A DNA stretch of 64,000 nucleotides, taken from assembly GCA_964036045.1 (NCBI GenBank), contig OZ038389.1, forward strand, positions 67,963,453 to 68,027,452, given 5' to 3'. A program made the position numbers and the translations under genes. This document shows, piece after piece, positions 1 through 10,041 of the stretch. Each line of letters begins with the position of its first letter. Position 1 is the first letter of the stretch. Origin of the DNA: Eutreptiella sp. 'Long Island Sound 2002' (Eukaryota; Euglenozoa; Euglenophyceae; Eutreptiales; Eutreptiaceae). The notes beneath the pieces are model-generated. The model was not told the DNA's origin. It worked only from the letters and a program-made list of their open reading frames with translations, and made no database searches.

Positions 1-381
1 CACTTGTAGGGGTTTGCCGCAAAGGCTGAGTAGATTTGTGGGACTGGGGGGTGGCGGAGTGCAGTACTGTGAGCGAGAGTGGGATGTGTATCCACATCGG
101 TATGCGTCAGCGGGGTCAGTAACACGGTGGAGACCCTCGGCCACACTGTGCCCAGCAGCGGGGCTGCCAGGCCCAGATCCCCAGGCCCTGCCCTTCACCG
201 GTGGGAGGAGTGCGGAGCGGTCTCCGTATCGGCACGTCCAGGCCGCGCTGCAACCGCATCCACTGCAGTCCTCTGTCGCCGCTTGAGCGGTCGCTCTGGT
301 GTTGTGAGTGCCTCCGTAATATGGTCGCCCCCCTCACAACACCCGTGCCCGCATATCCGAACGGCCATTGTGTTGGTGCAG

Positions 382-2681
382 CAAATTGGGAACATTTGGA
401 CTGCTCGTGCCGGCCTCCGTGTGCAAGTCTACTGTCGCAAGGCTGTGCGTACAGCTGCTGGAAGACAAGTATGTTACACCAGCCGTCCGGTGCAGGTTCA
501 GTCGAGGGCAAGAGGTGGAGGCGCGACGCATCAGGACTGATCCCCCTCTGACTAAAGCTATGCCCTTCTCCATGCTGCATTGGCCCCTGCCTGGGTCCCA
601 GCCGCAGCCCCCAGCCGCAGCCCCAGCCGCAGCCCCAACCGCGTGCTGGCGCTCTTGTGTTGACTGCATTCAGTCTTTTCTCTTTCTTCGAGACTTTGCT
701 GTCCGCTTGTCACAGGGTTGCACTGGTTCGGTCAACCGTCTTCAGCTCCACAAGTGTAGTGCTGCAGCACCTGTGGAAAGGTGCGCCCGATGATTGGTAT
801 GCCCCATGAGCCATTGCTGCATGCACCGCTCTGCAGAACTGCACCGAAGGGGGCAGCAGTTGCAGTACTGCTGCAAGGCGTGTAGCACTAGACAACTGCG
901 TGCGTGCCTGTGTACAACGTTGTGCGACTGTGAAGACGCGTTCGGTCATCGGGACTGGGGGCGAATGGGGGCATGACCCACGGGTGCGCTTTGCGCCCCC
1001 CATATTGTATGTGTGATGCAGGACCGAATTGTTGAACTACATCAAGAAGTTGGCGACATCTCAAAGTTATCAATCAAGACAAATGTATGCAGCGCTCCAT
1101 TCCTGAAGTGGTTGGATGTACAGTCCACACCACACACCTGCGCGCGTGCACACACACACACACACACACAGCGAAGACATGCGCCCTCCCCACCCCCCAA
1201 CAGGGAGTGGCCAGGCCAGCCAAAGGGCGAGAGCGGAGGGTGATGAAGAGGCTGAGGGACCCCCCCCCCGCCTCATGCAGTGGCGCCGAGCAAGCGCACA
1301 TGCCTTATGGGGCGCACGGTGGAGCGGCATGGCCGCGCAGGAACGGAATGCTCATAACCGTCTCCAGCACAGAGGCCCTGGCCTCGGCGAGGGCTCATCT
1401 GTGGGGGGGCGCCGGCAGCTCACCCTTCGCAGCGGAGGGCGAGGCAGAGTGTGCCCCCAGTAAGACAGCTGGCCCACTGACCCATGCAGGCCTTCCTCTA
1501 TAACATGGTGTGGTTGTCCACATACACACACACACACACACACACTCACACTCACACTCACACACGTGCACAAGTGCGCACGTATCAACGTATGGGCATA
1601 TACGGTTCCAGACCCACCGAAACCACCAGCCGCCCAGTCACACTCCCACAACCACACGCCTACACCCGCACGCACAGCCACCTGCCCACACCCACACCCA
1701 CCCACGGCCACAACCCCACACCTAAAGCCTCAGGCCCACACCCACACCCACACCCACACCCACACCCACACCCACACCCACACCCACACCCACACCCACA
1801 CCCACACCCACACCCACACCCACACCCACACCCACACCCACACCCACACCCACACCCACACCCACACCCACACCCACACCCACAGCCACGACCCTATGAC
1901 CTCAGCCTGACGCCCACAGCCGCAACCACAACCACACGCCCATGCGCACAGCCACAGCCACAGCTGTGGGCGTGCTTGTGTTGGTGTAAGGTCGCGGGTG
2001 TGGGTGTGGGTGTGGGTGTGGGTGTGGGTATGTGTGTTGGTGTGCGTGTGTGGGTGTAAGGTTGTGGCTTTGGCTGTGGGTGTGGGTGTTGGTGTGGCGG
2101 TGGCATACCCACACCCACACAGCCGCAGCCACAGCCACACCCACCTCCACACCCACACGCACACCCACACCCACACACCCATGCCCACACCCACCTGCCA
2201 CCACACACCCACGCCCACACTCAAGCTTTGCTCCTTGCTCAGGTTTGTGTACATTGCAGCGGAAATTGCGGACCGTGAGGGCGATGATGATAAACTCTTT
2301 GTGGCCGAGTTCCTAAAGCCTTTGTGCAAATTGGCTGGCGATGGGTATGCCTTAGACCTAACACCCGCTCTGGTGAAGATTTGGTGGGGACTAGGGTCGC
2401 TAACCTGAATGACGGGGGCCACAGATCTTTGATTCATTCCGCCTGACTACACAGAAACTGTACAGTCTCCCGCTCGTACACGCAAGAGAAGTGCGACAAC
2501 AAGTAGGCACACACAAAGCAGTCGTGGTATCGGTGCACAGTTTACCACTGCATCGGACTCTTCAGCTTCCAGATGCCCTCGCATGCACGTGCATGCATAC
2601 ACCAACACCGGCGCGTGCACTGACCCACCCACCTACCCACCCATGCACACGCCAACCATGTTGATACATGCGCTCTCACGT

Positions 2682-2713
<32 letters not shown>

Positions 2714-5700
2714 TGTTGCAGGGCTGAAAGCTGAAGAGGAGGAGTCAAATCTGCTTTTGAACAACCAAGGCAGACAATAGCCGCGGGACTCGTACCCCTA
2801 GTACCGACTGCAGCTCCTGCAACTGCACACGAAGCGGACGGAACCCCCCGTCGTGGGACGCTTGCCAAGAGAGTGGAAATGGGGTACAAACCTCCTCCTA
2901 GCAGTGCTCAATTGGATATCGGACTTGCGGTGGCTGGACAAACCAACCCCGGCAGAGAGACTGCCCAGGGCTCATTGGCAAGTGTCGTTCATGGAGCTAG
3001 CGCTAGATTTCTAAGCCTATGCAAGACGTCCGCTACCACCAGCCCCACAGTCCAAGTTTGTGGGGGGAGAAATGTCGCTGCCGGAAAAAGCGCATGTGCT
3101 GCAGCTCGTCGTCACACTCATGGGCCAATCTGTGGGGCAAGGGTCCATCCTGCCCGCCACAATGACAAACCACTGCCGCTCACTGGACACCACGGGGCCG
3201 GGCGCGGTCATGGAACTAGAAGCTGCCCAGTATTCACAAGGCCGTGAAGTATGGCACCACATACTCCGGCTGAAAGCTTATGGAGAGGAGCGATGGGCTC
3301 AGCGGCAAAAAAGCCAAGAAAGCAAAACAGCAAGCAAGGAAGCGATGCGCCCAAGCGCCCGACCACGAGAGATCAGCGGAGCATCCCGGAAAGCAGTGCC
3401 CAGCCAAAGGAGGGCCCAAGCGGGCAACATGGCATCACGTGCGGACTTTTATGCCAAACCGCTACTGGTAGGTAGGGGAAGATGGGGCTTGCACTTTGTA
3501 GTATTGTGCTCTGATGTCATGCACAGGCTAGATGCGCCAAAACAAATGCCATTAAGACTGGACTTCACGCCGCTGCGTGCCGGAGGCAAGCCAAGAGGAC
3601 GGAAACCCGACCCTGCTTGCAGAAGTCATGGACCTGTGAAAAGTACGGACACCCTCCATGCGAGGCATGAACTATCACCCATAGAGGAGTCTAGCATTGT
3701 CGTACTAGAGGACACTAGGGGCACTCACGAACACACACCCAATGCGCGCGTACATAGACTGGGGGGATGCAGAAGCAACTGGAGGACCCCGGGACAGGGG
3801 GCTCACACCGGCAGCAAAATTTCGGAAGAAGAGGGCAACCCCCCATGTTCAGGATGTCATATTCCCGAAGTTTACACAGACGGGCCATATGCAGAGGAGG
3901 CTCGTGCGGTGGGCTTTGCTAGCTTTGGCTCTTGGTCCCCTAGACCCCTGCAACTCCACACATCATTTGGAAGGAGCCCAACATACGAACATTGAACAAA
4001 ATTGTTTGCGGTCATTGCGGCACTACGCGCAATGCTCGCGGTACAGCCTCTACACATTGTGACACATACAAGTGTGTCTATGATGGGGTGACACGATGGT
4101 TCACCCTAGGGTCCGTTATCTCTAGTTGCAACCTCCTGTACAAGCTCCGGGTAGTGCTGTTCATTTGGACGGCGGTGGCAACATGGCAACATGTGTTCAG
4201 GCACATTGGCATCATGGGGAATGAGCGTGCAGATGCTGATAATACCGGGTGCTTGGGCCATCCTAAGCGGCTCCAATTTTTTGCGCAAGTGTCACGCACG
4301 GCAGGGCGTTTAGCCGGTCATTTTACGCCTTTGAGCTTTGTTGTGTCCACCGACTGCCTCACCTGCTGATATGGTTTGTTCGTTGCGGTGTTTTTGCTGC
4401 ACTTTGTGTGCCTTCTTGTTTGTCCCTTACCTGTGGTTGGCTGGATACTGGCTCTAATGTGAGCCTACAAGGCGGATACGAATGCTTGCTCATGTCCACA
4501 TTTGACAAGAAGAAGCTGCGGTATCGTAGGTGTGTTGAAGAGTAGTTTGGTAAATAAGGGGGCATAGTACATCAGTAACACAAGTGGTCCCCAGACTGAG
4601 CGGTAGGGGTTTGAGCCTGGGGTTTGAGCTTGGCATTGCGCTGCAGGTGGCGAAGACCTTCGCCTTCGGGTGCCATTCCAAGGCATGGTCTAGTCGCGTA
4701 GATACCGACAGAGTCAGAAACAGGGCATGTGGGTGCAATCACCAGTCAATTTATGTATTGTGGTTATCACGCTCGGTTTTCCAAATGTTGTCAAGATAGC
4801 GCAATGGTAACACACCAAGCCGCGAGGCCCAGTGGGGTGGGTTTGAGCCCTGGCTCACGTACTAGGTGATATGCTGATATGGGCGGCTGAGGTTGTGGAG
4901 CCAAAGTTAGCGGCATCGATACATACGGCAATGTTTTGCCCGTGAGGATTGCCCCCCTTAGGGTCAAACAACAAACTTGTGGTTTGCAGTAGTGGTAGGA
5001 AATAGACCTGTTGAACCTCGCAGTTTGAGCATGATTGAACTTGATACCTTGGCATGCACACACACATGTATAGGGCATTGACCACGAACCACATAGTCCA
5101 TAGTGATAGTCCACCCAATCCTGGGATGCCATTGCAGGGCCTCATGGACGCGGGACACACGAGTCTGTTGTAGCTTGTAGGAGACTCAAGTACCTCAAAG
5201 TACTTGGAAGACATATATCGTGGGAAAAATAGTGTGGCATGTCTCAAATGACACTTGTCCCAGCATCACTTAGCTTCGAATTATCTGCCAGTGTCTCTCT
5301 CTTTCTTCCCCCCCCCCCCCCTCTCATTCTTCCTCCCTGTGTGTGGGTGGGCCATTGTTATGTGGCAGTTGAACGATGAAGTAAAATGTGTGTCAGTGAC
5401 CTACTTCTTTAACATGCGCGTTTGGACCTGCCCCGAAAGGGGCGTCCAAAGGCTTGAGACATGCACACCACGGATTTATTCAGCGATGTGATGTGTGCGG
5501 TTTTTTTTTTGTATTTCGCGCGCGCGTGTGTGTTTGCTTCAAAGGCATTATTACCAAACGGCAATGGCTAGGATGCGGTACCAATGGGGACCAGTAGATG
5601 GGTGGACCCTGCTACCTGGGACTACGGTACCACAGACCTGATGTTGCATCAGGGATCAGCATAGAATGGCCTGGGGCACACCTTGCTCCACCTGTTGGTG

Positions 5701-8016
5701 GAGGTGCAGCTCCTGCAGGCCCCACACAATGGTGAGGTCCCGCCCAGGCCTTGAGTAGGGTTGCCCTGGGTGGCACTGGACCCAGCAGGTCCAGACATGG
5801 CTCACCGGCTCCAAGCGGGTCTCAGCAGAGTAGGCACTGGTTACTTATGACACAATGATTGGAATTGACTGCCTTGGCGCGCACGCACACAGACCGGCCT
5901 GTGGGCTGTGGGGAGCGGTAGGGCACGCGCATGCAATGGGTGTCTTGTTGTTGCGCAGTCAGGTATGAGGGCAGGAGCCCTTGTTTGTTAGTGGCGTCTG
6001 TACTTATGGAGCAACCTGCCCGTCAGGGCTGCCCCCTTCAGGGCTGGACACTGAACTCATGGTTTGCAGTAGTGGTAGGAATGTAGGAATGCTGAACCTC
6101 GCAGTTTGAGCATGAATGGAATGGTTACCTCGGCACACACACCTGACCTGGTTCGACAGTGACCAGCGGCACCTCATAGCCCACAGGATGAACAACCTCC
6201 CCACGATGACTGTGTTGGCGCAGCACTCGATGCATCATGGTACCGCGCTCTATGCAATCAGGACACCCCCCCCACCCTCCCGCTCCCCTCCCCTCCCCCA
6301 TCCCATGGTCCTTTTCAAATCCCGCCTCTCCCACTGCACTAACAGTCGTTAACACCCACGCCCACACCCACACCCACACCGACACCAACACCCACACCGA
6401 CACCCACACCCACACCCACACCCACCAACACATACCCATGCCTACACCCGTGTCGACACTGTCACCCCCACCCCGCCCCTCCACCCATGCACCCACACTC
6501 ACAACCAGCCTCACACGATCACAATTACTCTACATCTACTGCCACGTCCACGACATCCACATCAGCCATCCCTATCGGCACGCCAATACACAACACACAC
6601 AACACACAGTAGTATCAGCACCACCCTGGCCTTCTGCAGCGTGTCGAACGTCCGGCTGAGTGTTGCCAAAGTTGTGTCTGCAACTTTGATCAACATTGAG
6701 AAGTACAAAAACCTGGATGCTGTTCGGCAAATGAGGTGTGTTCCATGACAGCGCTTGCGTCCAGTCTGTGAGCCAGGGCCACACTGTGCCCCCCCCCCCC
6801 CCCCTTCAGTGTTGGCTTCGACCAGACTAAGTGGCGCGCCATTTGCCGATTCCTATTGAGTCATGCAAAGGGTATGGCTATCTGCTAACGAGTTTTGGGC
6901 TGACCGGATCGAATGGCACATAGCCATGGGTGAATGCACCAACACTCTCTGTATCACGATTGGCTGTTCGTCAGTACCAACCTTTACATAGTCATGTCTT
7001 TCCTTCGTCCAGACCGCCTTTTAAAGACCGGACACAAGAATGTGTTCCAGGTCGGTGTTTCAGAAGCCCCTCCGTGTATGGTTGCGGTGCAAGACGTGAA
7101 CAGCGGAGGAGCTGGGCCCCCCGGATTGTCAGTGCCAGGAGGGGCCATGGAGCCCCCTGGCCGGCCCCCCTGAAAGCCCCCTGGGATGGCCCGGGGGTGA
7201 CCAAGACTCCAAGTCTCAAGAAAAGGTGAAAACGGTGTTTTTGGAATCAGCGCAACGGGGGCGGGGGGTCCCAAAACGTCATCATTTGTCTGGGATTTGA
7301 CCCGCGAAAAATTCGTTTTCGGCGCCGAATTTCATAAATCACCGACCAACGGTCCTGGTCAATGGAGCCCCTGGCCCCCCCAAAGGCGCTCTGTTGAACC
7401 CCCCACCCAACAACAGCAACAACAGTCACCACAAGGCAGGGGCACGGGTTGTGCGTGGTTTCCACTTTCATGACCGAGCTGGTGCCTGGCAACACCAGAC
7501 CTTCATTCTGAAAGAGGGTTGTGCATGTGATGGGATCGGATACTCGACGTGAAGTGGATTGGGGAGTCCTTGTCAACGAGATGGTTTCCCCTTATCTGCA
7601 CTAAGAACAGCCTCTTAAGGACAGCCCTCTGGGCCAGCGGTTAACCGCCAACCGCAAGCAGTCACCGCTACCACCGGCGGTTAATGGCCATATTTCCTTC
7701 TTGAAGTACCGACTGTGGGAAAAGGTTCATATGTGTTCTTTTTACCAACCTTCAGACAGATGTATTACTGGATGATTGGAAGCTCTGTGTCGTGCCTCTG
7801 GGTTCCCTTCTCCATATTGGCGTGCGTGTTTGTTGGGTCAAGCATATCAACGGGATTCAATTTCTTGTGCTGGGGAACCCCGCTGAATGTCCACCATGGC
7901 TGCAGGCTCAGGAAGTCCTCGTTGCGCCATTCCACAGGGTGACTTTGATGCAGGACCCAGATCGGGACACTGCTTTCTTTGCTGCCCGGGAGGTTACTCG
8001 CACACAGACATCCTGA
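382..8016 (+). CDS. HEAT-repeat phosphatase scaffold, PP2A-A/PP4R1-like, C-terminal part
   Basis: I assemble this from four exons: 382-489, 2243-2344, 6640-6735 and 7938-8016 (stop TGA). Every intron is GT-AG and every junction is phase 2, which is strong internal support. The 127 visible residues read as HEAT helices. The stretch LAGDG-VSNVRLSVAKVV parallels the MAGDPVANVRFNVAK segment of the PP2A 65-kDa A subunit, and MQDPDRDTAFFAARE parallels its terminal TQDQDVDVKYFAQEA, so the stop falls where that family ends. Such proteins are cytosolic or nuclear scaffolds that hold the phosphatase catalytic and regulatory subunits. The 5' part is missing: no convincing exon was found in 1-381, so the gene starts to the left of the window. 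The introns are 1753, 4295 and 1202 nt and full of CA and CCCACA repeats. PP4R1-like is as plausible as PP2A-A. No single exon is long enough to be conclusive alone. Confidence 0.72.
1149..1170. repeat. (CA)n microsatellite
   Basis: Pure dinucleotide run of about 22 bases inside the first intron of the phosphatase-scaffold gene. Confidence 0.9.
1524..1566. repeat. (CA)n grading into (CTCACA)n
   Basis: A CA run passes into CTCACA hexamers, about 43 bases in all, in the first intron of the phosphatase-scaffold gene. Confidence 0.9.
1735..1884. repeat. (CCCACA)25 hexamer array
   Basis: Twenty-five essentially perfect CCCACA units (150 bases) within an intron. The complementary strand reads TGTGGG, a G-rich telomere-like hexamer. 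Long open frames across it encode only His-Pro-Thr or Val-Trp repeats and are artefacts of the array. Confidence 0.95.
1994..2218. repeat. Inverted GGGTGT then CCCACA arrays
   Basis: A GGGTGT-rich stretch (1994-2100) is followed at once by CCCACA-rich sequence (2106-2218). Together with the pure array at 1735-1884 this makes C-rich, G-rich, C-rich blocks in alternating orientation that could pair with each other. The units are imperfect. All of it lies in the intron just before the exon at 2243. Confidence 0.85.
2682..2711. repeat. (CA)15 microsatellite
   Basis: Pure CA run in the second intron of the phosphatase-scaffold gene. Confidence 0.9.
3845..4262 (+). pseudogene. RNase H domain remnant (retroelement-type)
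   Basis: Two frames carry successive parts of one RNase H fold. The first reads EVYTDGPYAEEARAVGFASF, with the YTDG strand that carries the first catalytic aspartate. The second contains CDTYKCVYDGVTRW, resembling the TDSxYVxxGxxxW segment, and then FRHIGIMGNERADADNTG, resembling the GHxGxxGNExAD segment. The frame change and a stop near 3994 show it is broken. RNase H removes RNA from RNA-DNA hybrids during retrotransposition. Upstream in the first frame (3060-3840) there is an open, basic, unrecognised stretch that may be the same dead element. It lies in the 4.3-kb intron of the phosphatase-scaffold gene. Confidence 0.65.
4789..4870 (+). repeat. tRNA-like sequence, probable SINE head
   Basis: An A-box-like TAGCGCAATGGTAAC and a B-box-like GGTTTGAGCCC are spaced as in a tRNA gene, but the acceptor stem does not pair, so this is probably a tRNA-derived SINE rather than a functional tRNA. 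It runs into the SINE-like repeat at 4935. Confidence 0.45.
4935..5075 (+). repeat. tRNA-derived SINE-like repeat, copy 1
   Basis: Shares with 6003-6140 and 17481-17580 a core reading GTAGTGGTAGGA (A-box/D-loop-like), then GAACCTCGCAGTTTGAGCATG (B-box-like) and a short CA tail. Copies 1 and 2 also share about 40 bases upstream (TGCCCGT...GCCCCCTTCAGGG-like). Confidence 0.6.
6003..6140 (+). repeat. tRNA-derived SINE-like repeat, copy 2
   Basis: Same core as the copy at 4935-5075, in the same orientation and again followed by a CA tract. It lies in the same intron about 1 kb away. Confidence 0.6.
6354..6440. repeat. Imperfect CCCACA/CCGACA array
   Basis: Second CCCACA-type hexamer array of the window, interrupted by CACCGACACCAACA variants. 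It lies 200 bases upstream of the exon at 6640. Confidence 0.85.
6789..6804. repeat. poly(C)16 tract
   Basis: Uninterrupted run of 16 C. Comparable C or G runs recur near 5311, 8706, 14371, 16848, 26145, 30276, 53464 and 61279. Confidence 0.9.
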
Positions 8017-9831
8017 TGAACGAGTGGGGCGCAGGCCAAGCGACGGATCCATTGATGGTATGGAGACGGGACGTGGGGCGAGACCCCGGGGGCGCAGGAA
8101 TCCGGCCTCTGCCAACCCAAGCCCAACTCCCTTTCCCCCAGCCCACGATCTGTATGTCCAAACCAACATACTTACTTCGCCTTGATGACCCCCCCCTCCC
8201 CCTCTTCTGCCCCCCCATAAAGCACACCCCATTGGCAACTCCACACGCACAACTGCCTGGAACTGCAGCGCACCGCTGACGTGTCGCCATAGGGGATGCG
8301 GAGCCTCTCGGCCCCTGTGTCACACCCTTCCACGTTGGATGTGGCGGAGAGCACGCTCCAGACTTCGTGGTCTGCGAAGGACTGAATGTCAGTCAGCACT
8401 GGCAGGGGAGTGGCCGCCAGGAGGACAGTCAGTCCTTTCACCTGGGCCCCAACCCAAGCAAGTGTCATGCAGGGGAAACCCGCTCATGCCGGTCTGCAGT
8501 GTACGACCTCAACCCTGTCGGAGGGGGTGGAGGAGTGGGGCTGGAGTGGGGGGGGGGGGGTTACAACCTTGGGATTGCTCAAATCCCCCACGCCGCCACG
8601 CCCTGCAAAAAGTTTCGTCAAGACTTTTTCACGGCCTCTTACCTCCTTCCCCCAACGGGAGGAGTACCTGCTTTCAGCCGTGGGGCTTGGGAGTGCGCAG
8701 AAGCACACCGGGGGGGGGGGGGGGGCGGTGCACCCACATGCACGACTTCTTGGACAGGTCACACAGGTCCGGTAGACAAACAGTTGTGGACAGAACCTCC
8801 GGAAGACTGACCTCGTGCACCAAAGCCGTCTTCCGTGCGCTTCAGGAAGTGGCGCATGCATACGCGGAGGCGCATGACTGTGGCACAGCGTTTTGTCGCG
8901 TCTTGTGCCATCCAGAGGGTGCCTTCACTCAACAGCGGGGCACTCTCTGCGCCCAGAACAACTCATGGCTGTCAGACATTGGTCAGTAGGGGCAGGATGA
9001 GAGGAAAGAGGCAAGGGATGCCTCTGCTACAGTACAGGGACCCCCTGGCACAAATGCAGGGGGGCAGGGGCGGGTGGCGGGTAAAGGCGGGTACCGCGTT
9101 GTGCAACCGGTCTCCAGGGCCATGTCTGCATTGTCAGTTGAGGTCAGGGGGGCGGGGAAAAAAAGGGAGGAATGGGGTGGGCGCCTCTTCTGCTCCATGT
9201 GCTGACGCCTGCTTGTGCCCTGTCACCAGCAGTCTTCTCATCGGGTGTTAGTGTTAGAGGAGAGGGGCGAGGGGGTACACACTCCAGAGGGGGACAGGGA
9301 AGGTGTGTCTCTGCGACCCTTTGTCAGATTGGTGATGTTCTGACAGATAGCGCCAACAAGCGCATTGGGCCATTCCAGCCGCATGTCTGCGGGTTTGGGT
9401 GGGAGCGTTCAGCTTCCTTATCAGTGGCCCAACCACCTGAGTCCCCTGGACCGGACCGACGAGTTGGGGGGTTTGGTGCATCGTGCGTGCGTATGAGTAT
9501 GCACACCTGCACACACTGGGACGGAGGCGTGGGCATTGCATGTCTTGAAGAGGGCATAGCCATGGCCCTACAATGTGCCCTTCTCTGAAATGGTCATCCC
9601 AACTGCTCGCCGCACCCCATGCCATCCATGGCATGCGTGTCCGTGTGGCAGTGCCCGTGCATGCCCGTGATCCACGACGTCCACATGCACTGCCCCCTTG
9701 CGTGCATTGCAGTCAGAGGCCACAAGAATTCACTGCATTTCTCCTCCTCCGCGGCCTAAGTCCATCAAGTATTGATTGCGCACCGGATGTCCGGCCCATT
9801 GGCCCCTGTCGGATGTACACTCCACTTCTGC
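8017..9831. other. No host gene seen; degenerate repeat DNA
   Basis: I see no credible exon. At about 8230-8440, minus strand, there is a short protein-like segment (EVWSVLSATSNVE) that matches a copy at 49620-49850. The plus frame 8720-8989 ends in an open stretch with no recognisable domain. A poly(G) run lies near 8706. Confidence 0.4.
8230..8440 (-). repeat. Dispersed minus-strand coding-like repeat, copy 1
   Basis: Read on the minus strand, CCACTCCCCTGCCAG begins a block that aligns with 49850-49620 over about 200 bases. Both encode variants of an E-(V/I)-W-(S/R)-V-(L/V)-S-x-T-(S/N) motif followed by a Leu-Arg-Ile segment. A fainter relative is near 62640-62690. Probably fragments of one transposon open frame; I do not recognise the family. 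Confidence 0.4.
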
Positions 9832-10041
9832 CAGGCCCCATGTCACGCTCATCAGACATTTACCAAAGCATGACAGGCCCCATGTCACGCTCATCAGACA
9901 CTTACCAAAGCATGACAGGCCCCATGTCACGTTCATCAGACATTTACCAAAGCGTGGCAGGCCCCATGTCACGTTCATCAGACACTTACCAAAGCGTGGC
10001 AGGCCCCATGTCACGTTCATCAGACATTTACCAAAGCGTGA
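9832..10041 (+). repeat. 42-bp minisatellite, five copies
   Basis: Five head-to-tail 42-base units, each beginning CAGGCCCCATGTCACG. They differ at a few positions (CGCTC/CGTTC, ATTTAC/CTTAC, CATGACA/CGTGGCA), with two variant types alternating along the array. The unit is a multiple of three, so an open frame runs through it (GPMSRSSDIYQSMT repeated), but nothing else suggests a gene. Confidence 0.95.

Noticed and set aside
1-381. An upstream exon of the phosphatase-scaffold gene
   Set aside because: Several frames are open but none resembles HEAT sequence and ends in a phase-2 GT donor.
1484-2437. Open frames of up to 235 codons on both strands
   Set aside because: They only translate the CCCACA/TGTGGG arrays (His-Pro-Thr, Val-Trp) and lie between splice sites of a better-supported gene.
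4789-4870. A functional tRNA gene
   Set aside because: Promoter boxes are recognisable, but acceptor and anticodon stems do not pair, and similar sequences recur as repeats.
7756-7992. A longer exon ending at 7992
   Set aside because: It reads well, but starting at the acceptor before 7938 joins in phase with the exon at 6640-6735 and gives the PP2A-A-like C-terminus; the upstream part does not match the family.
9832-10041. CRISPR array
   Set aside because: Units are contiguous 42-bp copies without unique spacers, in a eukaryotic genome.
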